64,000 nt of DNA from an uncultured Pelagibacteraceae bacterium (GTDB lineage: Bacteria > Pseudomonadota > Alphaproteobacteria > Pelagibacterales > Pelagibacteraceae), in the NCBI GenBank assembly GCA_902547535.1, contig CACCOB010000003.1, positions 124,001-188,000 on the forward strand, written 5' to 3'. Positions within the stretch are counted from its first letter, which is position 1, and the number at the start of each line of letters is the position of its first letter. The notes below the pieces were generated by a model. It did no database searches. It saw nothing but the letters and a program-made list of their open reading frames with translations, and was not told where the DNA came from. Shown here piece after piece: positions 7,546 through 15,890 of this stretch. Position numbers and translations under genes: made by a program.

Positions 7546-9114
7546 TTAAAATACCAATAGAGTTAAAATTACAAGAGATAATAAGCCAATAATAGATTGG
7601 TTTCTAAATGACTTCATTTCCTCTTTTTTAGTATTTAATTCATTATACGAGTTTGAATTCTGAGGTATTTGACCACTTGCAAGGTAATTAAGCGCTTGAT
7701 TTGCTTTATCCATTACCTCAGGTAAATTTGGAAGTCGTTTTAATACTTCCACAGAGTCTTTTAATGTCTCATTTATTGAATTTATAGGATCTTTAGTTTC
7801 TTTTAACCATTTTTCTAGAACAGGCTTTGATGTCTCCCATATATTTGTTTCTGGATTTAATCTTCTTGCAACTCCTTCAACTACTACCATTGTTTTTTGT
7901 AACATAAGTAACTGAGGTTGGGTTTGCATATTAAATTTTTCCGTAACATCAAAAAGTTGTTTTAGTAACTTACCGCCAGAAATATTTTTTATAGAGTGAC
8001 CAAAAATTGGCTCACCAATAGATCTTAGTGCCTGAGCAAGATCATTTACAGGCACATTGTTTGGAACTAATCCTGCTGCAAGATGTACCTCTGCAACTTT
8101 TTTATAATCTCTTTGAATAAAACCAAACAAAATCTCAGCTAAAAATCTTTTACTAACATTATCTAGCCTTCCCATAATACCAAAATCTATGGGAACAATT
8201 TGACCACTCTCATTCACAAAAATATTTCCTTGGTGCATATCTGCATGAAAAAAGCCATCTCTCACAGCATGTCTTAAGAAATGTTGTATTATATCAGTGG
8301 CAATTCTTTTTGTATCAATTGATCTTTTCTCTAACTCTTCTGTCTCTCTAATAGATACACCATCAATCCAATCAAGCGTCATTATATTTTCACTTGTATA
8401 ATCCCAATAGATCTTAGGGACCTCAAAACCCACGTCATTTTTGGTATTTTCTGCATATTCGTTAGCAGCAGCTGCTTCAAATCTTAAATCCATCTCAAGG
8501 CTGGTAATTTCTTTTAATAAAAAAACTACTTCAACAAGCTTTAATCTTTTAGTTTTTTTAATTAATGACTCAATTATAAAAGCAAAGAGCATTAAAGCAT
8601 CTACTTCCTCATTGAAAATTTTTTTAATATCAGGTCTCAATATTTTTATAGCTACATCTTTAATAACTCCATTATCATCAATTTGAGCTTTGTGTACTTG
8701 AGCGATAGATGCAGCTGCAACTGGTTCACTAATATTTATTATTGAATTATATAGTTCATCACCTAAATCATTTTTAATCATTTCTTTTGCTTTGGATTGT
8801 GAGAAAGGTGGAAGTTTGTCTTGTAAATTTTCTAATTCCTTTGACAATCCATCTCCTATTATGTCTGGTCTTGTTGCTAGGAACTGACCTAGTTTAATGA
8901 ATGTTGTACCCATTGATGCTAGTGAATTAGATAATTTTTCGCCTTCACTTAAATTATTGAATGACAAATCTTTTTTAGTAAAAGAAAAAGAGAGTAATTT
9001 AAATACTACAGTTAATAATAAAGGTGGTTTGTTAAATTTTGATACAATAGTTAAAGCATCAGATTTTGCGAGTTTTCTTCCAAGTCTAAATAAAGTAATT
9101 AATCTTTTGAACAT
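7546..9114 (-). CDS. ubiB: UbiB, ABC1/ADCK-family kinase-like protein
   Basis: Membrane-associated atypical kinase of 522 residues required for ubiquinone biosynthesis. The family-specific KxGQ motif appears in FIKLGQFLATRPD, the nucleotide loop as AAASIAQVHKA, and catalytic segments as HADMHQGNIF and PIDFG. A C-terminal hydrophobic helix (IIGLLSLVILTLLVF) anchors it. I use the ATG at 9114, which overlaps the ubiE stop as TAATG, rather than the one twelve bases upstream. The role is thought to be ATPase-driven handling of ubiquinone intermediates. Confidence 0.95.
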   Translation of the reverse strand: MFKRLITLFRLGRKLAKSDALTIVSKFNKPPLLLTVVFKLLSFSFTKKDLSFNNLSEGEKLSNSLASMGTTFIKLGQFLATRPDIIGDGLSKELENLQDKLPPFSQSKAKEMIKNDLGDELYNSIINISEPVAAASIAQVHKAQIDDNGVIKDVAIKILRPDIKKIFNEEVDALMLFAFIIESLIKKTKRLKLVEVVFLLKEITSLEMDLRFEAAAANEYAENTKNDVGFEVPKIYWDYTSENIMTLDWIDGVSIRETEELEKRSIDTKRIATDIIQHFLRHAVRDGFFHADMHQGNIFVNESGQIVPIDFGIMGRLDNVSKRFLAEILFGFIQRDYKKVAEVHLAAGLVPNNVPVNDLAQALRSIGEPIFGHSIKNISGGKLLKQLFDVTEKFNMQTQPQLLMLQKTMVVVEGVARRLNPETNIWETSKPVLEKWLKETKDPINSINETLKDSVEVLKRLPNLPEVMDKANQALNYLASGQIPQNSNSYNELNTKKEEMKSFRNQSIIGLLSLVILTLLVF

Positions 9115-9818
9115 TATATTTTCCAACCAGAATGAATAGCTACTATTCCTCCTGACAAATTTCTATATGAACAATTATAAAAACTATTTTCTTTCATTAA
9201 ATCGATTAATTCCTCCTGATTAACAAATTCTTCAATACTCTTGGTCAAATATTCATAAGGTTCTTTATCACCAACAACTGCTTTCCCTATGTAAGGAATT
9301 AATTTTGAGTAATTTTTGTATAAAAAGTCTAAGTTAGAATTTTGAATTTTTGAAAATTCTAAACACATATATCTTCCACCAGGTTTAAGGACTCTATATG
9401 CTTCTGATAAAGATTTATTTAAATTTTTTGTATTTCGTAAACCAAAACTTATTGTATAAAAATCAAAAGTATTATTCTCGAATGGCAACTTTTCTGCCTC
9501 TGTCACAACCCATTTTATGTTTTTATACTTTCTCAGTCTTTTTCTACCTTTTTCGATCATTTTCTTGTTTGAATCTGAAGATGTAATTTCTCCATTCTTG
9601 TCTGTATAGTCTAAAAATAATTTTCCCAGATCACCAGTGCCACAAGCAACATCTAAATATTTTTTGTTTTTAGTTGGATTCATCCAATTCATAAGGTTTT
9701 TTTTCCAAATTCTATGAATTCCAAATGACATAAAATCATTCATCAAATCATATTTATCATAGACTTTATTAAATACACCTTCGACGAGACCTGCTTTATT
9801 TTGAAGATTTTGTTGCAT
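9114..9818 (-). CDS. ubiE: UbiE demethylmenaquinone/2-polyprenyl-benzoquinol C-methyltransferase
   Basis: SAM-dependent C-methyltransferase of ubiquinone synthesis, 234 residues. The SAM site is LDVACGTGDLG near residue 58, followed by SDSNKKMIEKG and the UbiE signature region FYTISFGLRNTKN. The order ubiE-ubiB with a TAATG overlap shows translational coupling of two ubiquinone enzymes. It is transcribed divergently from mutM with 33 bases between starts. Confidence 0.96.
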   Translation of the reverse strand: MQQNLQNKAGLVEGVFNKVYDKYDLMNDFMSFGIHRIWKKNLMNWMNPTKNKKYLDVACGTGDLGKLFLDYTDKNGEITSSDSNKKMIEKGRKRLRKYKNIKWVVTEAEKLPFENNTFDFYTISFGLRNTKNLNKSLSEAYRVLKPGGRYMCLEFSKIQNSNLDFLYKNYSKLIPYIGKAVVGDKEPYEYLTKSIEEFVNQEELIDLMKENSFYNCSYRNLSGGIVAIHSGWKI

Positions 9819-9840
9819 ATAAATATTATTAAAACACTAA

Positions 9841-9846
9841 TATAGT
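9841..9846 (+). promoter_or_regulatory. -10-like box five bases before mutM
   Basis: TATAGT is followed by exactly five bases and the mutM ATG, so a transcript from it would start at or next to the start codon. I could not find a good -35 at the right distance. The same geometry occurs at acetoacetyl-CoA synthetase, aceE and gyrB. Confidence 0.35.
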
Positions 9847-9851
9847 ATGAA

Positions 9852-10718
9852 ATGCCTGAATTACCAGAAGTAGAAATAGTCAAACAATCTTTGAATAAGA
9901 GTATTAAAGGAAAAATTATTAAAGACATATTAATAAAAAATAGAAATTTAAGGTTTAAGATCCCAAAAAATTTTAAAAAAAATATAGTAAAAAAAAAAAT
10001 TATTAAAGTAGATAGGTTTTCAAAACATTTAATACTCAAATTTGAAGATAACTCTAATTTAATGATTCATCTTGGAATGTCAGGAACTATTCATTTAATT
10101 AGCAAATCCAGAAAAAAAAATTTTATAACAAATACCAGTTTTTATCATTCTCCATTGTTACCCAAAAAACATAATCATGTAGAAATCAAAATTGATAACT
10201 TTAAATTAATTTATAATGATCCAAGAAGATTTGGTTATTTTTCTTATTTTGAAAATGATGAAGAGATAAATAATAATTTTAGAAAATATGGACCAGAACC
10301 TTTTGATCCTTTGTTTAATAAAAATTATATTTTTAATTATTTTAAAAATAAAAAAAAAAATATTAAGAATTTTTTAATTGATCAAAATTTTGTCTCAGGA
10401 ATTGGTAACATTTATGCGAATGAAATATTGTTCTTATGTAAGATTTTACCATCTAAGGAGGTAAGTTCACTTAGTTTAAATGATTGCCGAAAAATTTCTT
10501 ATTTTTCAAAAGTAGTTTTAAGAAAAGCAATTGATAAAGGAGGATCGAGTATTAGAGATTTTATAAATACAAGTGGGGACCAAGGTTCTTTTCAAAAAAA
10601 TTTTAATGTTTATCAAAGAGAAAATAAAAAATGTTTAAAATATAGTTGTAAAGGGACAATCCATAAAAAATTTATTTCAAATAGGTCAAGTTTTTTTTGT
10701 AATTTATGTCAAAAATAA
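9852..10718 (+). CDS. mutM: formamidopyrimidine-DNA glycosylase
   Basis: Base-excision repair glycosylase/AP lyase of 288 residues that removes 8-oxoguanine and formamidopyrimidines. The mature N-terminus PELPEVE gives the catalytic proline and glutamate; the LIHLGMSG strand and the NDPRRFG segment are present, and the C-terminal zinc finger is seen as CLKYSC followed by FFCNLCQ. Spacing of the first cysteine pair is four rather than the usual two residues. The gene is extremely lysine/asparagine-rich, matching its neighbours. Confidence 0.95.
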   Translation: MPELPEVEIVKQSLNKSIKGKIIKDILIKNRNLRFKIPKNFKKNIVKKKIIKVDRFSKHLILKFEDNSNLMIHLGMSGTIHLISKSRKKNFITNTSFYHSPLLPKKHNHVEIKIDNFKLIYNDPRRFGYFSYFENDEEINNNFRKYGPEPFDPLFNKNYIFNYFKNKKKNIKNFLIDQNFVSGIGNIYANEILFLCKILPSKEVSSLSLNDCRKISYFSKVVLRKAIDKGGSSIRDFINTSGDQGSFQKNFNVYQRENKKCLKYSCKGTIHKKFISNRSSFFCNLCQK

Positions 10719-10730
10719 ACAATAATAGTA

Positions 10731-10759
10731 TTGACCCAATCACTATCTGAAGATATACA
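10731..10759 (+). promoter_or_regulatory. promoter of rpsT
   Basis: TTGACC (10731-10736), a 17-base spacer and TATACA (10754-10759). Transcription would begin near 10766, three bases before the rpsT ATG, so the S20 mRNA may be essentially leaderless. Confidence 0.45.
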
Positions 10760-10768
10760 CTCACGCTT

Positions 10769-11029
10769 ATGGCGAATACGAAATCAGCAATTAAACGTAC
10801 TAGAAAAATTAAAAGACAAACAGCTGTTAATAGATCTAGAAAGAGTCGTTATAAAAATGCATTGAAAAAAATGAACTCTATAATTGAAAAAAAGAATAAA
10901 AAAGAAGCCTTGGCATTTCTACCTAAGCTAAATTCAGAATTGATGTCAATTGCAAAAACAGGGATCATCAAAAGACAAAACGCCTCAAGAAACGTATCCA
11001 GAATTACAAAAAAAATTAATTCTCTCTAA
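10769..11029 (+). CDS. rpsT: 30S ribosomal protein S20
   Basis: Small basic ribosomal protein of 86 residues that binds 16S rRNA early in 30S assembly. The start MANTKSAIKRTRKIKRQ and the internal SRKSRYKNALKK segment are characteristic. It stands alone between mutM and dnaA with its own promoter; an rpsT-dnaA linkage is common in alphaproteobacteria. Confidence 0.97.
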   Translation: MANTKSAIKRTRKIKRQTAVNRSRKSRYKNALKKMNSIIEKKNKKEALAFLPKLNSELMSIAKTGIIKRQNASRNVSRITKKINSL

Positions 11030-11297
11030 CAACCTGTAATAAGTAAAATTTTTTTTTTCATACAACTTAAGCGTACAAAATATAATTAAATCACTACATC
11101 TAAAAGTTTCATTTTAAAAAGTACTAGATATTGATTTGGAAAATTTTTAATTCTGAATTGCTTACCCCAATAGGTTGCAAAAATAATTTAAAAAAAATTC
11201 AATCTAAAATTTATTCAATCACAAATTTTATTTATTTTTGTTTCCATGAATAAACTTATTGCAAAAATTTTTCATAAGTCTTAAGTGAGATTCTCTC
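11030..11297. other. rpsT-dnaA intergenic region
   Basis: A 268-base gap, long for this genome. I see no open frame, no tRNA and no good match to the DnaA box TTATCCACA. It contains a T10 run just after rpsT without a clear stem, a ten-base direct repeat TTGCAAAAAT (11175-11184 and 11259-11268) and an eight-base repeat ATTCAATC (11197-11204, 11213-11220). It must hold the dnaA promoter. An origin role cannot be supported from what is visible. Confidence 0.4.
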
Positions 11298-12713
11298 ATG
11301 AAAAATAATTTACAAAACAATAAAACACTTGAGAAGAAAATAGATTGGCAAAATATTAAAAAAGAATTACGCGAAAACTTTGGAAACGATATTTTTGAAA
11401 GTTGGATAAAAAAAATAGAATTAGTTGAAGAATTTCACAATTATATTTTATTTTCAGTTTCAACAAGATTTATAAGAGATTGGATAGTATCAAGATATTT
11501 AGACCAGATATTACAGACAATCAAAAAATACAAAAAAGACTTAGTAAGGATTGAATTTTTAATTAAAAACAACAAAGAAATTGAAAATAGTAACACAGAT
11601 TTAGAAATTCAAAGTTCTAATAAAGCTAATAAAGATAATGTTTCGTTTATAAAAGATTCTTATCTTCAATATAATAGAATAGATCCTAATAAAAATTTCG
11701 AAAATTTTATAACAGGAGGAAGTAATAAATTAGCTTTTGAAGCATCAAAAAAAGTTTCAAAAGATATAGCCCACTATAATCCATTATATTTATATGGTGG
11801 TGTAGGGATGGGTAAAACGCACTTATTAAACGCTATCGGTTTAGAATTGAAGCAAAAGAATAAAGTTATGTTTATATCAGCAGAAAGATTCATGTATCAA
11901 TTCGTTAAATCGATAAAAGCAAATGAGATGGTAAAGTTTAAAGAGTACTTTAGAAATACTGATATTTTATTAATCGATGATATTCAGTTCATGAATGGTA
12001 AGGAAGCAATGCAAGAAGAATTTTTTCATACATTCAATGCTTTATTAGATAAAAATTCACAAATAATAATTTCAGCAGATCGGCCACCGAATAAATTAAC
12101 TAGGATACAGGAAAGAATTAAATCTAGATTTTCTGGAGGTTTGGTTGTGGATATTCAAAATCCTGATTATGAACTTAGATATAAAATTATTAAATCTAAA
12201 ACTGAAGAATTAAAATTATCTTACTTAAATCAAGTTATTATTTCTGAGGAAATTCAAAGATTTATTAGTAATGAAATTAAAACTAGTATTAGAGAATTAG
12301 TTGGAGCATTAAATAGAATTGTTTCTTTTACTAGGATTTACAATAAAATTCCAAGCTTATCTGAGGCAAAAATAGTTTTAAAAGATTTACTCAATCTTAC
12401 TGAAAATAAAGTTGATATTGATACAATTCAAACAATAGTTTGTAAATTTTATAAGATTAGTAAAAATGAAATGCTTTCTCCCAGAAGATCAAGATATCTC
12501 GTAAGACCAAGACAGACTGCAATTTATTTAGCAAAAATGTTAACATCTAAATCTCTACCAGAAATAGGTAGATCTTTCTCCAACAGAGATCATACAACTG
12601 TAATCCACTCAGTTAAAACTATAGAGAGATTAAGAAAAGAGGACAGTGAGTTAAATATTAATATAGATAGTTTAAAAAGTAAGATTTTGTATAGTAAAGA
12701 AAATGAAGTTTAG
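11298..12713 (+). CDS. dnaA: chromosomal replication initiator DnaA
   Basis: AAA+ initiator of 471 residues that binds and melts the replication origin. Domain I is at the N-terminus (about 1-85); Walker A is GGVGMGKT at 167-174, Walker B ILLIDD near 223-228, and the C-terminal DNA-binding helix-turn-helix carries the DnaA signature SLPEIGRSFSNRDHTTVIHSV. Length is normal. The 3' end overlaps dnaN by eleven bases, so initiator and clamp are coupled. recF and gyrB do not follow, unlike in many bacteria. Confidence 0.98.
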   Translation: MKNNLQNNKTLEKKIDWQNIKKELRENFGNDIFESWIKKIELVEEFHNYILFSVSTRFIRDWIVSRYLDQILQTIKKYKKDLVRIEFLIKNNKEIENSNTDLEIQSSNKANKDNVSFIKDSYLQYNRIDPNKNFENFITGGSNKLAFEASKKVSKDIAHYNPLYLYGGVGMGKTHLLNAIGLELKQKNKVMFISAERFMYQFVKSIKANEMVKFKEYFRNTDILLIDDIQFMNGKEAMQEEFFHTFNALLDKNSQIIISADRPPNKLTRIQERIKSRFSGGLVVDIQNPDYELRYKIIKSKTEELKLSYLNQVIISEEIQRFISNEIKTSIRELVGALNRIVSFTRIYNKIPSLSEAKIVLKDLLNLTENKVDIDTIQTIVCKFYKISKNEMLSPRRSRYLVRPRQTAIYLAKMLTSKSLPEIGRSFSNRDHTTVIHSVKTIERLRKEDSELNINIDSLKSKILYSKENEV

Positions 12714-13815
12714 TTTAAATCAACAAGACCTTCAAAAATCTTTAAATTATTGTCAGGGTGTAATCGAAAAAAGAAGTACTTTACCAATTCTTTCCAACGT
12801 ATTGTTAGATGTAGGTAATGGAAAGTTAACAATAACTGCGACTGATCTTGATTTAATTTTTATTCATCAAATTCCAAACGTAGAAATATTAGAAGAGGGT
12901 AAGACTACTTCTTCTTCATCAATAATGTATGATATTGTTAGAAAATTTTCATCAGGAAGTAAAATTAATTTTTCTAATCCTAGTGAAAATAAATTACATT
13001 TAGAATCTGATAAATCTGTTTTCAATTTAAATTGTATTAGCGCTTCTGAATTTCCGTTAACAGATGAAAATTTTAACGAAAATGAGTTTTCAATTAAATC
13101 AAAAGAACTTCTTAAATTATTGAATAAATGTAAATTTTCAGTTTCTAACGATGAAACCAGGCATTATTTAAGTGGAATTTTTTTACATCAAACAGAAGTT
13201 GAGGATAAAAATTTTATTACAGCTGCAGCTACCGATAGTCATAGAATGTCTATTTCAAAAATTAGACTTCAAAATAAAGTCCAATTTGATCAGATAATTT
13301 TACCAAAAAAAACTATTTTTCAGCTTTGCTCATTACTGGAGGACTATGAAGGTGAAGTTAAAATATCAAATATAAAATCAAAAATTAAATTTGAAATTAA
13401 CAATAGTATATTGATATCAAAACTTATTGATGGAAAATTTCCAAACTATGTTCAGGTAATACCTAAAGACAATCAAAAAAAACTAGAAATTGATTTAAAA
13501 TCGTTTTTGGACTCAGTAGACAGAGTAGCATCAGTTTCATTAGATAAAAAGGATGGTGTAAAATTTAATCTTTCGAAAGATAATCTTGATCTTTCTGTTA
13601 ACAATACAAATAGCGGTGATGGTAAAGAAAGTTTAAGCGTCAAGTTTGATTATGAGCTAGATATCAGTTTCAATTCTAGGTATTTAATTGATGTTGCTTC
13701 CCAACTTGATGGAGACAATATTGAAATTTATTTAAAGGATACAGGTTCTCCAGCTTTGATTAGAGACCCAGCTGATTACGATAGTATTTATGTTGTAATG
13801 CCAATGAAGGGTTAA
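12703..13815 (+). CDS. dnaN: DNA polymerase III sliding clamp (beta subunit)
   Basis: Ring-forming processivity clamp of 370 residues, three repeated domains. Visible landmarks are the N-terminal MKFSLNQQDLQKSLNYCQGVIEKRSTLPILSN, read here as start and the RSTLPIL motif, the TDSHRMS segment in domain II, and the C-terminal YVVMPM that lies beside the protein-binding pocket. It overlaps dnaA upstream and meets plsC tail-to-tail with a four-base overlap. Confidence 0.98.
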   Translation: MKFSLNQQDLQKSLNYCQGVIEKRSTLPILSNVLLDVGNGKLTITATDLDLIFIHQIPNVEILEEGKTTSSSSIMYDIVRKFSSGSKINFSNPSENKLHLESDKSVFNLNCISASEFPLTDENFNENEFSIKSKELLKLLNKCKFSVSNDETRHYLSGIFLHQTEVEDKNFITAAATDSHRMSISKIRLQNKVQFDQIILPKKTIFQLCSLLEDYEGEVKISNIKSKIKFEINNSILISKLIDGKFPNYVQVIPKDNQKKLEIDLKSFLDSVDRVASVSLDKKDGVKFNLSKDNLDLSVNNTNSGDGKESLSVKFDYELDISFNSRYLIDVASQLDGDNIEIYLKDTGSPALIRDPADYDSIYVVMPMKG

Positions 13816-14522
13816 ATCATAGAATTTAATTCATTATAAATTTTATCTTCTACATGACTTGTAAAGTCTCCTGGACTCATTCCAGGTTTTACTAATGGGA
13901 GGATTGATATTGTTATTGTTTGTTTTGGGATTAATTTACCGTGCTTTGGCCAAACATTCCCAGAATTTATAGCTACAGGTTGGCAATTTATCTTTAATTC
14001 GTCATAAATTCTTCCAACTCCCTTTTTAAAAGGAACACATTCACCTGGTAAAACTCTTGTTCCTTGTGGAAATATAATTATAGGTCTTTCAGAAACTTTC
14101 ATAGACTTTTTTATTTTATCAATTAAACCTAAATTATCCTTACTTATTTTATTTCTATTAATTGAAATTGAGCCAATCTTTCTTAAATACCACCCAAATA
14201 CAGGTATTTTGATTAATTCATGCTTTAAAATAAATATTGGTGAATTAAAAATAGTTTGTAAGTAAAAAGTCTCAAACATTGATTGGTGAGAGCAAGCAAT
14301 AAAAAATTTTTCATCTTTAATAATATTATTTTTTCCTTTAACAATAATTTTTGTCTGTAAAAAAATTTTTAAGCAAATGTCAGCCCACTTTCCCATCATT
14401 TTTCCACCAAATAAAACTATTTTAGTGGGCATTATTAGTGATGGAAGGAATACTATTGAAATTATAGATATACCTAGAAAGAAAAAAAATAAAAATAAAA
14501 GTTTTCTTATCATTTTTGTCAA
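13812..14522 (-). CDS. plsC: 1-acyl-sn-glycerol-3-phosphate acyltransferase
   Basis: Membrane-bound acyltransferase of 236 residues that makes phosphatidic acid. A hydrophobic N-terminal segment (about 5-30) is followed by the catalytic motif SHQSMFE, an HX4E form of the usual HX4D that I recognise as common in alphaproteobacterial members, and by the substrate motif FPQGTR. Three bases separate it from lysA upstream, suggesting one minus-strand transcript. Confidence 0.9.
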   Translation of the reverse strand: MTKMIRKLLFLFFFFLGISIISIVFLPSLIMPTKIVLFGGKMMGKWADICLKIFLQTKIIVKGKNNIIKDEKFFIACSHQSMFETFYLQTIFNSPIFILKHELIKIPVFGWYLRKIGSISINRNKISKDNLGLIDKIKKSMKVSERPIIIFPQGTRVLPGECVPFKKGVGRIYDELKINCQPVAINSGNVWPKHGKLIPKQTITISILPLVKPGMSPGDFTSHVEDKIYNELNSMI

Positions 14523-14525
14523 AAA

Positions 14526-15740
14526 CTAAATTATATCTTTTAGTTTCTGTCTTTTTTTAATTACATTTATTTTTGAACCTTTGATTAATATTTCAGCAGG
14601 TTTAGGTCTAATATTATAATTTGAGGCTAAAGATGAGCCATATGCACCTACGTCGCAAATAATAATATAATCTTTCTCATTCAATTTTTGAAATTTATTT
14701 GTTGTTAAGAATTTATCTGTAGTCTCACAAATGGGACCAACAAAATCATAGCTTTTATAGGTCATTTTATTATTTTTTTTTAATGGAATAATTTTATGCT
14801 TGGCACCATATAATGCAGGCCTCATAAAATCATTCATAGCCGCATCTACAATTATAAAATCTTTTTTAGAATTTTCTTTTATATAAATTATTTTTGAAAT
14901 TAATATTGCAGTATCACCTATAATTGATCTACCAGGTTCAAAAATAATTTTTGATTTATGTTTTTTTAAAAATTTTTTAATAATTTGATTATATTTTTTA
15001 TAATTAAATTTTTTATTGTCCTTGTTATAATCAATACCCATACCTCCACCAAGATCTATATACTCAAAATCAAAGTCAATTTTTTTTATTAATTTATCTA
15101 GGACATTAAGCATTTTTTGGTATGGTTTATGGTCTAGAATTTGACTCCCAATATGCACACTTAAACATTTAAGACTTAAAAATTTTGATTTTTTTATATA
15201 GTTTGAGACTTCAATAAATGTTTCTTCATTTACACCAAATTTATTTTCTTTTTTACCAGTTGAGATTTGTTTAATTGTTTTTGCATCAGTATTTGGATTT
15301 AATCTAATTCCAATATCCACCATTTTATTCTTAGATTTAGCAATTCTTTCTATTTCTAGTATTTCACTTTTCGACTCACAATTAATTAATAAAATATTTT
15401 TATTTATTGCATAAATCAATTCGGATCTAGTTTTGCCTACTCCAGAAAAAACAATTTTTTTTGAATTTATCCCTGCTTTAAGAGCGATCATTAGTTCACC
15501 TTTAGAGACAACATCAGCTCCCAATCCACTTCTTTTAATTAGTTTGAGTATTTCAAGATTACAGTTTGACTTAGTTGAAAAACATATGATTGGAGAAAAT
15601 GATTTAAAACTATTTTTAAAATTAATAATATTTTCACTAATTTTTTTCTCAGAATAGCAAAAAATTGGTGTTTCAAATTTATTAATTACTTTTGTGAGTT
15701 TGGATTTTTCAACTGTATAAATATTATTGATATATTTCAT
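14526..15740 (-). CDS. lysA: diaminopimelate decarboxylase
   Basis: PLP enzyme (fold type III) of 404 residues that makes L-lysine from meso-diaminopimelate. The PLP lysine lies in CFSTKSNCN near residue 57, a variant of the usual YAVKAN; other landmarks are SVHIGSQI, the GGGMGIDY loop, EPGRSIIG, CETTDKF and GAYGSSLASNYN. Its start codon lies within the last codons of the small lipoprotein gene (17-base overlap), the conserved argH-lipoprotein-lysA order. Confidence 0.95.
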   Translation of the reverse strand: MKYINNIYTVEKSKLTKVINKFETPIFCYSEKKISENIINFKNSFKSFSPIICFSTKSNCNLEILKLIKRSGLGADVVSKGELMIALKAGINSKKIVFSGVGKTRSELIYAINKNILLINCESKSEILEIERIAKSKNKMVDIGIRLNPNTDAKTIKQISTGKKENKFGVNEETFIEVSNYIKKSKFLSLKCLSVHIGSQILDHKPYQKMLNVLDKLIKKIDFDFEYIDLGGGMGIDYNKDNKKFNYKKYNQIIKKFLKKHKSKIIFEPGRSIIGDTAILISKIIYIKENSKKDFIIVDAAMNDFMRPALYGAKHKIIPLKKNNKMTYKSYDFVGPICETTDKFLTTNKFQKLNEKDYIIICDVGAYGSSLASNYNIRPKPAEILIKGSKINVIKKRQKLKDII

Positions 15741-15888
15741 CTTTTTTCGGCATTTTAAATAAATTATTAATATTATTTAATTTCATAACATTATTATTTA
15801 ATGATGCCTCATATTTTGGTTCATTTTTTCTTCCACAAGAAGACAATAAAATTATACATATAGCAATTAAAGTTACTTTTTTAATCAT
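15724..15888 (-). CDS. small lipoprotein between argH and lysA (LptM/YifL-like position)
   Basis: A 54-residue reading frame starting with two lysines and a hydrophobic stretch (VTLIAICIILLSSC) that ends in a lipobox, LSSC, with the lipidated cysteine at residue 18. The remainder (GRKNEPKYEASLNNN onward) is short and polar. It begins two bases after the argH stop and runs 17 bases into lysA in another frame. A tiny lipoprotein before lysA is common in proteobacteria; the enterobacterial counterpart LptM (YifL) assists LptD maturation. Homology beyond position, size and lipobox cannot be shown here. Confidence 0.8.
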   Translation of the reverse strand: MIKKVTLIAICIILLSSCGRKNEPKYEASLNNNVMKLNNINNLFKMPKKDEIYQ

Positions 15889-15890
15889 AG

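Noticed and set aside
9743..10039. Hydrophobic reading frame antisense to mutM
   Set aside because: A/T-rich lysine codons read in reverse give Phe/Leu/Ile, mimicking membrane segments; mutM motifs are intact on the plus strand.
11030..11297. Replication origin
   Set aside because: No DnaA boxes or clear unwinding element beyond general AT richness; position next to dnaA alone is not evidence in alphaproteobacteria.
11285..11298. Small hairpin TGAGA-TTC-TCTCA touching the dnaA start codon
   Set aside because: Only five base pairs, within chance expectation; not enough to claim translational control.
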